A stretch of 14,426 nucleotides of DNA, from assembly GCA_016206275.1 (NCBI GenBank), contig JACQRY010000104.1, positions 1 to 14,426 of the forward strand, written 5' to 3'. Source of the DNA: Nitrososphaerota archaeon. Lineage in GTDB: Archaea > Thermoproteota > Nitrososphaeria > Nitrososphaerales > JACQRY01. The notes beneath the pieces are model-generated. The model was not told where the DNA came from. It saw only the letters and a program-made list of their open reading frames with translations, and searched no databases. Each line of letters opens with the position of its first letter. Position 1 is the stretch's first letter. Both the position numbers and the translations under genes were made by a program. This document shows, one piece after another, positions 6,303 through 14,310 of this stretch.

Positions 6303-7415
6303 TTATTGATTATGATTAGAGGAGAATTGCGCCAAGTTGACGAGAGCCTCGCTGATAACATCTATACTGGCCAAGTAATCCTGAATCTCAACACACTCTC
6401 GCCGCGTATGTGACTGGTGAGAGTTGCCTGGCCCATATGTCACCACTGGGATACCTAAAGCCTTCCCCAACACATTCATGTCGCCAGTTCCAGTCTTCCT
6501 CAGGAGCAGAGGCCTTCTGCCCCTCACCTTCAACCCTGCCCTTATTAGAGCCCTCACAAGCAAAGAATTCTTATCAGCTTCAAAAGGCTCCGTGAAGCCC
6601 CCCAGCCGCATCTTCAGCTTAGGGAACGATAGATCTCGTTGGAACTCTGTTATCACGCCGCCGATTTCATCAGCCACTTGACTGCAAGTAAGTTGAGAAG
6701 GAACCCGCACGTTAATCGTGATCCTGCAGGTTCCGGGGGTCACGTTGTGTGAAACTCCGCCTTTGATCTCTGTCAGTGAAGCAGTAACAGAATGATTCCT
6801 GTCGTTGGGATCATCATACTTAGCCAAGTGTTCTTTGACGGCTTGCCAGACTTCAAGCATCTTTTCAATAGAGTTCTCCGTCATCCAAGGAGCGCTGGCG
6901 TGCACACTGGCAGTCTTGCAGAGCAGCTGAATAGTGAAACTTCCTTTGTAAGCAATAGTGATGTTGTCAACGCCGCTAGGCTCTCCGAAGATGGCGTAAT
7001 CAGCCTTAATGCCGTCTTTGACAAGCTGATTTATCCCCAGCCCTTCCCCTTCCTCATCGCTCACCCCGGCCGCAATTACAGTTCCAGCGTCCTTTCTGTC
7101 GACAAACTTTGATGCCGCCAAGATCAGAGCTGCAAGAGGAGACTTGGCATCACAGGCACCTCGACCACAGATAAATCGTTCATCCATCAAAACAGGTTGC
7201 CTCCCCGGAACCGTGTCCATGTGGCCGCAAAGAAGGGTCACAGGAGAACCGCTGCCTGCTTCTCCAATCACGTTAAGAGCAGAATCAACCTTGACGCCAC
7301 GGAAGCCCAGTGATTCCATCTTCTCCGCAAGAAAGGCGGCTAGAGGACCCTCTCTTCTCGAAGGACTGTAGATCTTCAACATTTCCTCTAACAGTTCTAA
7401 AGCAGGGTTAGCCAT
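6303..7415 (-). CDS. lysK: LysK, [LysW]-lysine/ornithine hydrolase
   Basis: LysK cuts lysine (or ornithine) from the C-terminal glutamate of the LysW carrier, the last step of this route. The protein (370 residues) is an M20-type metallopeptidase: GHMDTVPG gives the first metal histidine and the catalytic aspartate (H65, D67), GRGACDAKS the bridging D89, SDEEGEG the catalytic and ligand glutamates (E121, E122). GPGNSHQSHTRRE near the end is typical of LysK. The ATG at 7413-7415 is chosen because AGGAG lies seven bases before it; a TTG at 7431-7433 would add six residues. It is the last gene of the homocitrate synthase-lysW-lysX unit. As the ArgX unit in the window has no deacylase, it probably also releases ornithine. 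Confidence 0.9.
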   Translation of the reverse strand: MANPALELLEEMLKIYSPSRREGPLAAFLAEKMESLGFRGVKVDSALNVIGEAGSGSPVTLLCGHMDTVPGRQPVLMDERFICGRGACDAKSPLAALILAASKFVDRKDAGTVIAAGVSDEEGEGLGINQLVKDGIKADYAIFGEPSGVDNITIAYKGSFTIQLLCKTASVHASAPWMTENSIEKMLEVWQAVKEHLAKYDDPNDRNHSVTASLTEIKGGVSHNVTPGTCRITINVRVPSQLTCSQVADEIGGVITEFQRDLSFPKLKMRLGGFTEPFEADKNSLLVRALIRAGLKVRGRRPLLLRKTGTGDMNVLGKALGIPVVTYGPGNSHQSHTRRECVEIQDYLASIDVISEALVNLAQFSSNHNQ

Positions 7416-7434
7416 AGGGAGACTCCTAGGCAAT

Positions 7435-8289
7435 TTACCTAGCAGCTTTATCGGAAAGGTAATCCATGATCATTCCAGGGATATCTACTCCTGTGGCTGG
7501 GACGGTGTTCTTGAACTCTATGGTGCTGTTAACTTCATGCACCTGTAAGCCTTCAGGGGACTCCATGCAGTCCACACCGTATATTCCTTCACCAATAGCT
7601 CTAGCAGCCCTTAACGATAAGTCTTCCAGCTCCTTTGTGATCGGGCAGTTCTCAGCCTTAGCGCCCAGAGCAGTATTGGTCTTCCAGTGACCGTTGGACA
7701 CACGGTAGATGGCAGCAACAACTCTGTCCCCTATGACAAAACTTCTAATGTCTCTGGGAGGACGTTTCACCCGTTCCTGCAAGTAGTATACTTGATACAA
7801 GGGGTACATGCTCTCCCTATCTTCAAAGATGCTTTCAGCAGACTCATTGTCCTTAAGCATGGCTAGAAGCCGCCCCCAGCTCCCCATAGTAGGCTTCAAA
7901 ACAGCCGGATAACCCATCTTGTCAAGAGCTTTGAACGATGCTTCAGAAGTAAAGGAAAGCATGGTTCGGGGTGTAGGAATCCCGTTTTTCACCAAGGCAA
8001 GAGATGTATACAGTTTGTTCCCTGAAACTATGGACTGATGGAAACCGTTAACGACTTTGTACCCTTTCTCTTCTAAGAAGGCAGTTAGATGAATGCTTCT
8101 GAAGAAGCTGACACATCGCTGCAGTATGATGTCGCCTAAATCAGGAAGATCGTTACCAGTCACATCAAAGAATCTTTCTCTAGCGTCTTCAAGCCTCAGA
8201 TCAATATTCTTACGTTTGGCAGCTTCTACGAGAGCCTTCTCTTCCCACCTAATCATATCATAGAACATTGTGACGATAGGAATGTTCAC
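7435..8289 (-). CDS. lysX: LysX, LysW-aminoadipate ligase
   Basis: LysX uses ATP to join the amino group of 2-aminoadipate to the C-terminal glutamate of LysW. The 284-residue product is an ATP-grasp ligase of the LysX/RimK group: YDMIRWEEK at the N-terminus, NGIPTPRT, AVLKPTMGSWGR (129-140) with the ATP lysine and glycine-rich loop, RPPRDIRSFVIGD, and HEVNSTIEFKNTV (251-263). It is called LysX rather than ArgX because it follows homocitrate synthase and its own LysW, and because EFKN followed by TGVDIP resembles known LysX proteins; specificity remains an inference. The GTG start overlaps the lysW stop in GTGA (8286-8289), so translation is probably coupled. A later ATG at 8266-8268 would cut the first strand. 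The paralogue at 13444-14304 is probably ArgX. Confidence 0.88.
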   Translation of the reverse strand: MNIPIVTMFYDMIRWEEKALVEAAKRKNIDLRLEDARERFFDVTGNDLPDLGDIILQRCVSFFRSIHLTAFLEEKGYKVVNGFHQSIVSGNKLYTSLALVKNGIPTPRTMLSFTSEASFKALDKMGYPAVLKPTMGSWGRLLAMLKDNESAESIFEDRESMYPLYQVYYLQERVKRPPRDIRSFVIGDRVVAAIYRVSNGHWKTNTALGAKAENCPITKELEDLSLRAARAIGEGIYGVDCMESPEGLQVHEVNSTIEFKNTVPATGVDIPGMIMDYLSDKAAR

Positions 8290-8465
8290 TCACCCCAGTC
8301 TTCGCCCTCAACCTGAGCCGGGCGAATCTGAAGGTTTTCGCCTTCCTTGTAGAGCTCAAAGGAGGCTCCACAATCTGGACAAGTGACGATTTCGCCTGGC
8401 AAAGCATCCTTAGGAGCACTGATCTTCGCGTCGCACTCTAGGCAGTTCAACCTTGATTCTGTCAC
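8286..8465 (-). CDS. lysW: LysW, amino-group carrier protein (copy 1)
   Basis: This short gene encodes a 59-residue acidic protein with two zinc-ribbon cysteine pairs, CLEC (8-11) and CPDC (29-32), and the hallmark C-terminus EDWGE. The final glutamate receives aminoadipate through its side chain, and intermediates stay bound to LysW while LysZ, LysY and LysJ act and LysK releases lysine. GTG at 8463-8465 gives 59 residues but has GGAG directly against it. A TTG at 8448-8450 gives 54 residues, exactly the length of the Thermus protein, and stands 11 bases after a full GGAGGTGA; it may be the true start. The gene begins shortly after the homocitrate synthase stop and overlaps lysX by GTGA. The function is clear; only the start is open. 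Confidence 0.93.
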   Translation of the reverse strand: MTESRLNCLECDAKISAPKDALPGEIVTCPDCGASFELYKEGENLQIRPAQVEGEDWGE

Positions 8466-8471
8466 CTCCGA

Positions 8472-9695
8472 CTAGCTCTGAGACTTTCCCGTTGATTCCT
8501 CAAGCTTGGTCTCCATGTCGCCTGCGAGATCAAGCTCGAAGAGGTCTCCGCACCTCAGATTCTTCAATCCTTGAGCCAGCGTGGCAGCCTGCTCTGGAGA
8601 CGGATTCAACCCTAGTATACGTAGTAGAAAAGCTGCTCCGTTCTTGCCTGACAGCTCGCCGAAGATGATCCGCCTCCTGTTACCCACGGCGTTAGGAGGA
8701 ATATTCTCGTAGGCTTGAGAACTCCTAATCACAGCAGCCACGTGAGTCCCAGCTTTGTGTTTATATGCGTTCTCTCCTACCAACGGCATCGAAGCTGGAA
8801 TAGGTATACCTGTATAGCTCGATATCAGCTGCGAGAGTTCCTGAAGCATGTTCAATCTCACATTCATCTTCATGCCATAGAGAAACATCAGAGCTAGGCT
8901 GGCCTCAGCTAAAGAAACCAATCCTACTCTCTCGGAGATACCGTTAATGGTGACATGTATCTGGGAGGCACCGGCCTCCATGCCTGCAAGGGAGTTCGCA
9001 AGCCCGAGACCTAGATCGTTATGGCAATGAACGTCCAAAGGAGTATCTACCTCTCCACGAACAGTCTTCACCAATCGATACATTCCCATTGGCCTCATGA
9101 TCCCGGTAGTGTCAGGAACGCTGATCCTGTCGACACCTGCATCGGTGACAGCTTTGCATACAGTCTTTAAGAACTCAGGGTCTGCCCTGCTAGCATCTTC
9201 AGCCGTGAACCGGCATTGTAACCCATGTGCCTTTGCGTATTCAACCGCCTCGACAGATCTCTTCAAAGCCTCTTCTCTAGATACCCTCAGCTTATGCTTA
9301 AGATGCACATCGGAAACCGAGTGATACATCGCAATCCAATCTGCCCCACATCGGCGAGCAACATCTATGTCTGACGGAAGAGCTCTAACATGGGCTACTA
9401 TGGTTGCGCTGAGCCCTGCCTTCAACATGGATTTGGTGGATTCTTCATGATCCCTTGACACAATAGGGCTGATCTCGATAGCGTTAACGCCGAAATAGTC
9501 GAGCATCCAAGCTATTTGTAGCCTCTGTCTAATTGTGAAGCTTACTCCGGGATGCTGTTCTCCTTCTCTTAGGGTTGTGTCGAGCAGAAGCACTTTTTCG
9601 GGTAGAGATTTGTCTGGACCGTTATAACTATCGATATGTCTACGGGCTTCGCCATCAAACCCTAATCCGTTGTCGCCTGACTCCCGTGCCATCAT
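8472..9695 (-). CDS. lysS: Homocitrate synthase, first step of lysine synthesis
   Basis: This enzyme condenses acetyl-CoA with 2-oxoglutarate to homocitrate. The 407-residue protein has the DRE-TIM aldolase motifs: LLDTTLREGEQHPG (37-50), EISP for substrate, and HCHNDLGLGLANS (223-235) with the metal histidines H223 and H225, then NGISERVG and HKAGTH. A C-terminal region of about 80 residues follows the barrel. It has no full leucine-feedback domain as in long isopropylmalate synthases. Isopropylmalate or citramalate synthase are the alternatives, but placement between a LysM-like regulator and lysW-lysX-lysK makes homocitrate synthase far more likely. Two ATGs stand in tandem at the start. 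A TATA-like box 9728-9735 and a palindrome lie just upstream. Homoaconitase and homoisocitrate dehydrogenase are not in the window. Confidence 0.87.
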   Translation of the reverse strand: MMARESGDNGLGFDGEARRHIDSYNGPDKSLPEKVLLLDTTLREGEQHPGVSFTIRQRLQIAWMLDYFGVNAIEISPIVSRDHEESTKSMLKAGLSATIVAHVRALPSDIDVARRCGADWIAMYHSVSDVHLKHKLRVSREEALKRSVEAVEYAKAHGLQCRFTAEDASRADPEFLKTVCKAVTDAGVDRISVPDTTGIMRPMGMYRLVKTVRGEVDTPLDVHCHNDLGLGLANSLAGMEAGASQIHVTINGISERVGLVSLAEASLALMFLYGMKMNVRLNMLQELSQLISSYTGIPIPASMPLVGENAYKHKAGTHVAAVIRSSQAYENIPPNAVGNRRRIIFGELSGKNGAAFLLRILGLNPSPEQAATLAQGLKNLRCGDLFELDLAGDMETKLEESTGKSQS

Positions 9696-9727
9696 GGTTC
9701 ACTATGTGGCGGGCTTGTGCTAATGGC

Positions 9728-9735
9728 TATTTAAC
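9728..9735 (-). promoter_or_regulatory. TATA-like box of the lysine unit
   Basis: On the minus strand this reads GTTAAATA, 33-40 bases before the homocitrate synthase ATG. It predicts a transcript start near position 9705 with a leader of about ten bases. A palindrome lies immediately upstream, over the expected BRE. Confidence 0.6.
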
Positions 9736-9753
9736 GATTTTCGTGTGAAAATC
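9736..9753. promoter_or_regulatory. Palindrome next to the TATA box, candidate LysM-type operator
   Basis: GATTTTC, four bases, GAAAATC: a perfect seven-base inverted repeat directly upstream of the TATA-like box of the homocitrate synthase-lysW-lysX-lysK unit and overlapping the stop codon of the Lrp-type regulator gene. Sulfolobus LysM is known to bind a partly symmetric site upstream of the lysW promoter and to activate it without lysine. The size and AT-rich centre of this element suit an Lrp-family dimer; binding is inferred. Confidence 0.6.
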
Positions 9754-10171
9754 AACGAATAACCCTAAGAATTATAACGGTATTCGTAGTTGCAACCCCA
9801 TCTACCTTACGAACATCGTCAATACATTTGTTAGCATCTGCTATGGTCGCAGCTGACACAATAGCCGCAATATCATACTCGCCGGTGATTTCATAGACAA
9901 TATCCACCCCTCTCAGCCTCTTCAGTCGCTCTGCCACTCCTGAAGTTGGTGTTGCAGGGTTGACCGAGATCAGGGTTATGGCGCTAGCGCCTTTGTCTTG
10001 ACCCTCTTCTATGGTGAAACGTTTAATGGTTCCTGAACGTAGTAGGTTGCTAACTCTTCTCCTTACAGCTCCTTCTGATAGTCCCACTGCGGCAGCTATT
10101 TCGACAAAAGGTTTTCGGGCATCATCCTTCAGAATATTGATGATCTTTTGATCTATTCTATCTAGAGCCAT
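9752..10171 (-). CDS. lysM: Lrp/AsnC-family regulator, LysM-like
   Basis: The product (139 residues) has the standard Lrp build: an N-terminal winged helix-turn-helix (LDRIDQKIINILKDDAR, then EIAAAVGLSEGAVRRRV with the recognition helix) and a C-terminal RAM effector domain starting near residue 65 (ITLISVNPA, VYEITGEYDIAAIVSA, TNTVIILRVI). Its place between two lysine/arginine gene groups suggests the role of LysM, which senses lysine and controls the lysW operon in Sulfolobus. This is inference from context, as Lrp proteins look alike. It follows the LysJ gene after 192 bases with weak promoter-like sequence, so it is probably transcribed on its own. Its stop codon lies inside the palindrome proposed as its target. 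Confidence 0.82.
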   Translation of the reverse strand: MALDRIDQKIINILKDDARKPFVEIAAAVGLSEGAVRRRVSNLLRSGTIKRFTIEEGQDKGASAITLISVNPATPTSGVAERLKRLRGVDIVYEITGEYDIAAIVSAATIADANKCIDDVRKVDGVATTNTVIILRVIR

Positions 10172-10363
10172 GGCCCTCGGCGTGTGACGATATGCGTAAA
10201 AATCTTTCGATTATCATATGTCTATTTCGGATTGATAGCGAAACTAGCCTTGTGGAAGGTGTCTAACGTAAATGGTGTTCAAATATCTCCGGTGAAACGT
10301 GAAGCCGAAGACAAATTGACGAGCGCAAAGAAATTAGGTCAGCTTGCCCTACTAGGCAGTGGA

Positions 10364-11572
10364 CTAGGGTTTCTGCTGCAGACTCATCCGTCTGGACGCG
10401 TCAGCAATGAAGAGCTCTTCGATGACTGTGGTCACCTTGCGAAGCTGCTCTTCAGTTATGACCAAAGGAGGCAGTAGCCTTATGATGTTACGCCCTGAGT
10501 AAAGCAGGGACACTCCTTTATCGAAGCCTCCGAATAAGATGTCTTTGACATCAAAACGAGACTCAATGCCCAGCATCAAACCTAATCCACGAACTTCTCG
10601 AATTATGGCGCGTCTCTGCTTAACCGCTTCAAGACCAAGTTTGAAGGCTGAACCTAGGCTGGCAGCCCTTTCAACTATATGGTTTTCAATAATATAGTCT
10701 ATAGTAGCTGATGCGGCGGCGCAGGCAAGAGGGTTCCCCCCGAAAGTGCTACTATGATCCCCAGCTTTGAAGACGGCCATCACGTCGCCTCTCGCTAATA
10801 CTGCTCCCATAGGTACTCCTCCCGCCATACCTTTCGCCACACACATAATATCAGGAACAACATTCCAATGCTCAGACGCCCACATACGTCCAGTCCTCGC
10901 AAAGCCTGACTGAATTTCATCGAAGATTAGGTCAACATTCCTCTTGTCACAGATTTCTCTTAGTCCTTGTAGGAAGCCGTCTGGAGGAAGATGTATACCG
11001 CTTTCTCCTTGAATAGGCTCCACTATGACTGTAGCAGTTTCTCCATCGATCAGCTCAAAAGCCTTCTCAAGGTTTCCAAAGGGACAGAATTCTACTCTCG
11101 GTATGAGGGGTTCGAAGGGTCCGCGATACTTCTCGTTCCAGGTCGCGGATAAAGCGCCCATAGTTTTGCCGTGAAAACTGCCTGTCATAGCTACGATTTT
11201 CTTTTTGCCTGTATGTTTTCTGGCCAGCTTGATCGCGCATTCAACAGCTTCAGTACCACTGTTAGCTAGAAAGACTTTGTTCAAGCCTTTGGGAGCTATG
11301 TTGACCAGCTTCTCCAACAGTTCAGCTCTAACATCATTGTAGAAAGAACCGTGACATGTTAGAAGTCTCTCGGACTGGTGTTTAACCGCTTCAACCACCA
11401 CATCATTGCAGTGGCCGACTATAGCAACACCGTAGCCCCCCATGCAGTCTATGTACTCTTTTCCATCTGCATCCCAGAGGAGAGCACCTTTCCCTTTAAC
11501 CAAGGCTACCGGCATCTTCTGGTAGACCGATGCGAAGTAACGGTCTTCCAGCTCCGTTATCCTGCTACTCAC
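10364..11572 (-). CDS. lysJ: LysJ, [LysW]-aminoadipate/glutamate semialdehyde aminotransferase
   Basis: LysJ transfers an amino group from glutamate to the LysW-bound semialdehyde, giving LysW-lysine or LysW-ornithine. The protein is a class III PLP aminotransferase: ANSGTEAVECAIKLAR, GSFHGKTMGALSAT, EPIQGESG, IFDEIQSGF with the PLP-binding aspartate, VAKGMAGG with the Schiff-base lysine, and STFGGNPLA. Two starts are possible: GTG at 11588-11590, which lies on top of AAGGAG, and GTG at 11570-11572, which overlaps the lysZ stop as GTGA. The second is preferred (402 residues) because lysX shows the same coupling and relatives start near here. It ends the LysY-LysZ-LysJ series. With only one LysJ in the window, it probably serves lysine and arginine synthesis alike. 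Confidence 0.9.
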   Translation of the reverse strand: MSSRITELEDRYFASVYQKMPVALVKGKGALLWDADGKEYIDCMGGYGVAIVGHCNDVVVEAVKHQSERLLTCHGSFYNDVRAELLEKLVNIAPKGLNKVFLANSGTEAVECAIKLARKHTGKKKIVAMTGSFHGKTMGALSATWNEKYRGPFEPLIPRVEFCPFGNLEKAFELIDGETATVIVEPIQGESGIHLPPDGFLQGLREICDKRNVDLIFDEIQSGFARTGRMWASEHWNVVPDIMCVAKGMAGGVPMGAVLARGDVMAVFKAGDHSSTFGGNPLACAAASATIDYIIENHIVERAASLGSAFKLGLEAVKQRRAIIREVRGLGLMLGIESRFDVKDILFGGFDKGVSLLYSGRNIIRLLPPLVITEEQLRKVTTVIEELFIADASRRMSLQQKP

Positions 11573-12375
11573 GGAGATATCACTGTACACTCCTTATGTT
11601 TCACGGCTGATAAGATCGGGTTTTCAACAAGGCCTGAAGCAATTATGCTTTCTTTTACACCCATCTTCAAAGCCTCCACGCAAGCAAGAACCTTTTTTTC
11701 CATCCCGAAGCCTATCCTAGGAAGCATCTCCTCAGCCTCCTTCAAATCCAGCGTATTGACCAGCTGGTTGTCCATCAAAACTCCTGAGACATCGGTGAGG
11801 AAGACGGCTTTGCTCGCCTTGACTCCTCCAGCAACGTAGGCTGCAGCCCTGTCTCCATCCACGTTAAGGGGCTCATACTCCATACTCAAAGCTACAGGTG
11901 AAATTATAGGAGTGTAACCGTGATCCAAGAGCATATGGATCAGCTCGCCGTTGACGTGACTGATCTTGCCTGTGTAACCACCATCGATAATCATCTTTCT
12001 TCCTCTCTCGTCGACTACGATCAGTTTCTTTTTGCGTTCAGCCTGCAATATAGCCCCATCCAAACCGCAGAGACCTACTGCTCGAACCCCCACTTTCTGC
12101 AGCGCCGCCACCATCTCTTTGTTGAGCCTCCCCGCCATCACCATCGTGTAGATAGATGCGGTCTCCCTGTCAGTATATCTGCTCCTGATACCTTCAGGTG
12201 AAACCACGAACTTCTGCTCTTTTCCCAGCTTCTCAGCAATGGCTGTGACCTCGTCTCCCCCACCGTGAACCAGCACAATCTTCTCCGACTCCTGCAAAGC
12301 CTTAATGTCTGAAAGGATCGATGCGCTGACTCCTCCACCTAGAATACTCCCCCCTACCTTCACTACCACAACCAT
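11569..12375 (-). CDS. lysZ: LysZ, [LysW]-aminoadipate/glutamate kinase
   Basis: LysZ phosphorylates the side-chain carboxylate of aminoadipate, or of glutamate, attached to LysW. The 268-residue protein belongs to the amino acid kinase family near acetylglutamate kinase (ArgB): VVVVKVGGSILGGG at the start supplies the phosphate lysine and glycines, then LVHGGGDEVTAIAEKLG, the nucleotide part NVDGDRAAAYVAGGVKA and FLTDVSGVL. ATG at 12373-12375 is preferred, since GTGA lies six bases before it; GTG at 12379-12381 would add two residues and begins directly after the lysY stop. Context with lysY and lysJ and the absence of an N-acetylglutamate synthase gene nearby favour the LysW-bound substrate over acetylglutamate. 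Confidence 0.9.
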   Translation of the reverse strand: MVVVVKVGGSILGGGVSASILSDIKALQESEKIVLVHGGGDEVTAIAEKLGKEQKFVVSPEGIRSRYTDRETASIYTMVMAGRLNKEMVAALQKVGVRAVGLCGLDGAILQAERKKKLIVVDERGRKMIIDGGYTGKISHVNGELIHMLLDHGYTPIISPVALSMEYEPLNVDGDRAAAYVAGGVKASKAVFLTDVSGVLMDNQLVNTLDLKEAEEMLPRIGFGMEKKVLACVEALKMGVKESIIASGLVENPILSAVKHKECTVISP

Positions 12376-12381
12376 GCCCAC

Positions 12382-13437
12382 TCACGCCGGGTGCAGCGCC
12401 GGTGCCTCCAACCCCATTCTTTCGTTGAAACCCATCATCAGATTCATGTTCTGCACAGCAGTCCCTGACGCTCCCTTCATCAAATTGTCAGTTGCCGACA
12501 TCACTACAAGCCTACTTGCATCGTCCTCCAGCTCGAAACCTATGTCACAGAAGTTTGATCCGACCACAACCTTAGGATCGGGGTAGCCGTACAGACCCCT
12601 CTTGTCTCTCACGAACCTTATGAACGGCTCCTCAGGGTAGAAGCCTCTATACGCCTTCCATATTTCCGGAACCGTCAACGGTTTAGACGGAAAGGTGTGG
12701 CAGGTGCAAAGTATGCCTCTAACCATGTTCACCGCGTGGGGAGACATGTAGATAGGTATCTTGGAGCCTGCAAGCTTGCCGAGCTCCTGCTTGATCTCAG
12801 CTGTATGCCTGTGACTTACAGGCTTGTATGGTCTGACTACGCTGAAACGTTCAGAATGGTGTGTAGCAATAGTTGGCTTTACCCCCGCGCCCGAGGAGCC
12901 TATCTTGGCGTCGACGACTATATGGCTGGTGTCTATCAGCTTGTTCTTCACTAACGGTGCTAATGCGAGTATTGATGTCACAGCCATACATCCCGGACAT
13001 GAAACCAGTCTCGCGCCGCGGATCTCGTCTTTGCGGAGCTCAGGTATGCCGAAGACGAACTTTTTCAACAGGTCGGGGTTAGGATGCTCATAGCCGTAAT
13101 ACTTCAGGTAATCAGCTGAATCTTTCAGCCTGTAGTCGGCGCTGAGATCAACTATCTTAAGCCCTGTGTTCACAAGGCTTGGAATAACCTTCATAGATGC
13201 CCCGTGGGGAAGAGATGTGAAGACCAAGTCGCATTTGCTCGTGACTTCATCTAGGTTCCAGTCACTGAACTGTAGGTCTGTGTAGCCCCTGAGGTTTGAA
13301 TGGATTCGGTAGACATATTCCTCCGCGTATTGACGCGAAGTCGCAATGGTTACCTCTGCTTCTTCGTGAAGCAACAGCAGGCGCAGCAGTTCTCCACCAG
13401 TGTATCCTGATGCACCTATGACACCTACTCTGACCAA
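12382..13437 (-). CDS. lysY: LysY, [LysW]-aminoadipyl/glutamyl phosphate reductase
   Basis: LysY reduces the LysW-bound acyl phosphate to the semialdehyde with NADPH. The 351-residue product is of the ArgC/LysY family: GVIGASGYTGGELLRLL is the nucleotide fold, FTSLPHGAS and DLSADYRL follow, and the catalytic cysteine is C150 in SCPGCMAVTSILALAPL, where PGCMA is more LysY-like than ArgC-like (PGCYPT). VSHRHTAEI (208-216) carries the active-site histidines. TTG at 13435-13437 is the start; GGTGA lies seven bases upstream in the end of the ArgX gene, and the reading begins exactly at the nucleotide fold. It is six bases from ArgX and directly adjoins lysZ, a tight operon. It probably works in both pathways. 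Confidence 0.9.
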   Translation of the reverse strand: MVRVGVIGASGYTGGELLRLLLLHEEAEVTIATSRQYAEEYVYRIHSNLRGYTDLQFSDWNLDEVTSKCDLVFTSLPHGASMKVIPSLVNTGLKIVDLSADYRLKDSADYLKYYGYEHPNPDLLKKFVFGIPELRKDEIRGARLVSCPGCMAVTSILALAPLVKNKLIDTSHIVVDAKIGSSGAGVKPTIATHHSERFSVVRPYKPVSHRHTAEIKQELGKLAGSKIPIYMSPHAVNMVRGILCTCHTFPSKPLTVPEIWKAYRGFYPEEPFIRFVRDKRGLYGYPDPKVVVGSNFCDIGFELEDDASRLVVMSATDNLMKGASGTAVQNMNLMMGFNERMGLEAPALHPA

Positions 13438-13443
13438 TCTTTT

Positions 13444-14304
13444 TCACCGCTTAACCAGTTCAACCAGATACTTCACTATGGCTCTAGGAATATTGGCTTC
13501 GCTGACCACTGCAGCCCCCTTAAACTCCACAGTGTTATTAACCTCATGCACCACTACCCCGTTAGGACTCTCCATAGCATCAACCCCCAGCACTCCCCCT
13601 CCAACCGCGCGAGCAGCCTTCAACATCACATCCTCCAGCTCATTGGTAACAGGGCATAGGGTTGTCTTGCCACCCAAGGCGACATTGGTCCTCCAGTCAT
13701 CTGGAGGCGCATGCCTGTAGACAGCCGTGATAAGCTCGTCTCCAATCACAATAGTTCTGATGTCTCTAGGAGGCCTCTTAACCATCTCTTGAATATAGTA
13801 GATCTGGTTTAAGGCTCCGGGAGTATCTTCTTTGATCTCTAGTATTGCCCGGGCGGTTTCAGGGTCTTTGAGGGGGGCTACGCTTCTGCCCCAGCTCCCG
13901 GTGACAGGTTTTAAAACCGCTGGGTATTTGAGCTCCTGTAGGACTTGCATTGCAGCATCAGGTGTGAAGGCTAGGAAGGTTTTGGGGGTGGGGATGCCTG
14001 CTTGTTGCAGTGCTAATGATGTGAGAAACTTGTTTCCGCAGACCGTGGAGACATGTAGAGAGTTGACAACCTTCAATCCTTTTGACTCTAAGTAAGCCGT
14101 TGCGTGCAGGCCACGATAGTAGCTTATGCATCTCTGCAGAACTATCTCACCGTAAGCTGCTTTGATGCGGTCCTTGAAGATGTCTATGAGCATGTTCTTG
14201 GCGTCTATAGAATTGACGCTGAATCCCTTGGCTTTGGCTTCCTTGACTAGAACCTTCTCCTCCCACCGTATTCTATCGTAGATTAAGGCCAGTCTCTTCG
14301 CCAT
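13444..14304 (-). CDS. argX: ArgX, LysW-glutamate ligase (LysX paralogue)
   Basis: This 286-residue protein is a second ATP-grasp ligase closely similar in layout to the LysX at 7435-8289: YDRIRWEEK, AGIPTPKT, AVLKPVTGSWGR (129-140), RPPRDIRTIVIGD and HEVNNTVEFKG (253-263). In archaea with two such ligases, ArgX attaches glutamate to LysW to start arginine or ornithine synthesis. The ArgX call rests on the change of EFKN...TGVDIP in LysX to EFKG...SEANIP here and on its place at the head of the ArgC/ArgB/ArgD-like genes; the two assignments could in principle be swapped. The ATG follows a second lysW after six bases, and the GGGGTGA inside the codons for that protein's last residues lies about ten bases upstream as its ribosome binding site. 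Confidence 0.83.
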   Translation of the reverse strand: MAKRLALIYDRIRWEEKVLVKEAKAKGFSVNSIDAKNMLIDIFKDRIKAAYGEIVLQRCISYYRGLHATAYLESKGLKVVNSLHVSTVCGNKFLTSLALQQAGIPTPKTFLAFTPDAAMQVLQELKYPAVLKPVTGSWGRSVAPLKDPETARAILEIKEDTPGALNQIYYIQEMVKRPPRDIRTIVIGDELITAVYRHAPPDDWRTNVALGGKTTLCPVTNELEDVMLKAARAVGGGVLGVDAMESPNGVVVHEVNNTVEFKGAAVVSEANIPRAIVKYLVELVKR

Positions 14305-14310
14305 GGTTGC

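Noticed and set aside
7466..7690. Plus-strand frame opposite lysX
   Set aside because: It is a shadow of a strongly supported ATP-grasp gene; a matching shadow occurs opposite argX (13400-13720) because the two ligases are paralogous.
10184..10477. Plus-strand frame of 97 codons between the regulator and lysJ
   Set aside because: A third of it is antisense to the lysJ end, and the rest covers the probable regulator promoter; no family pattern is seen.
11378..11839. Plus-strand frame of 153 codons
   Set aside because: It is wholly antisense to lysJ and lysZ, whose motifs are clear.
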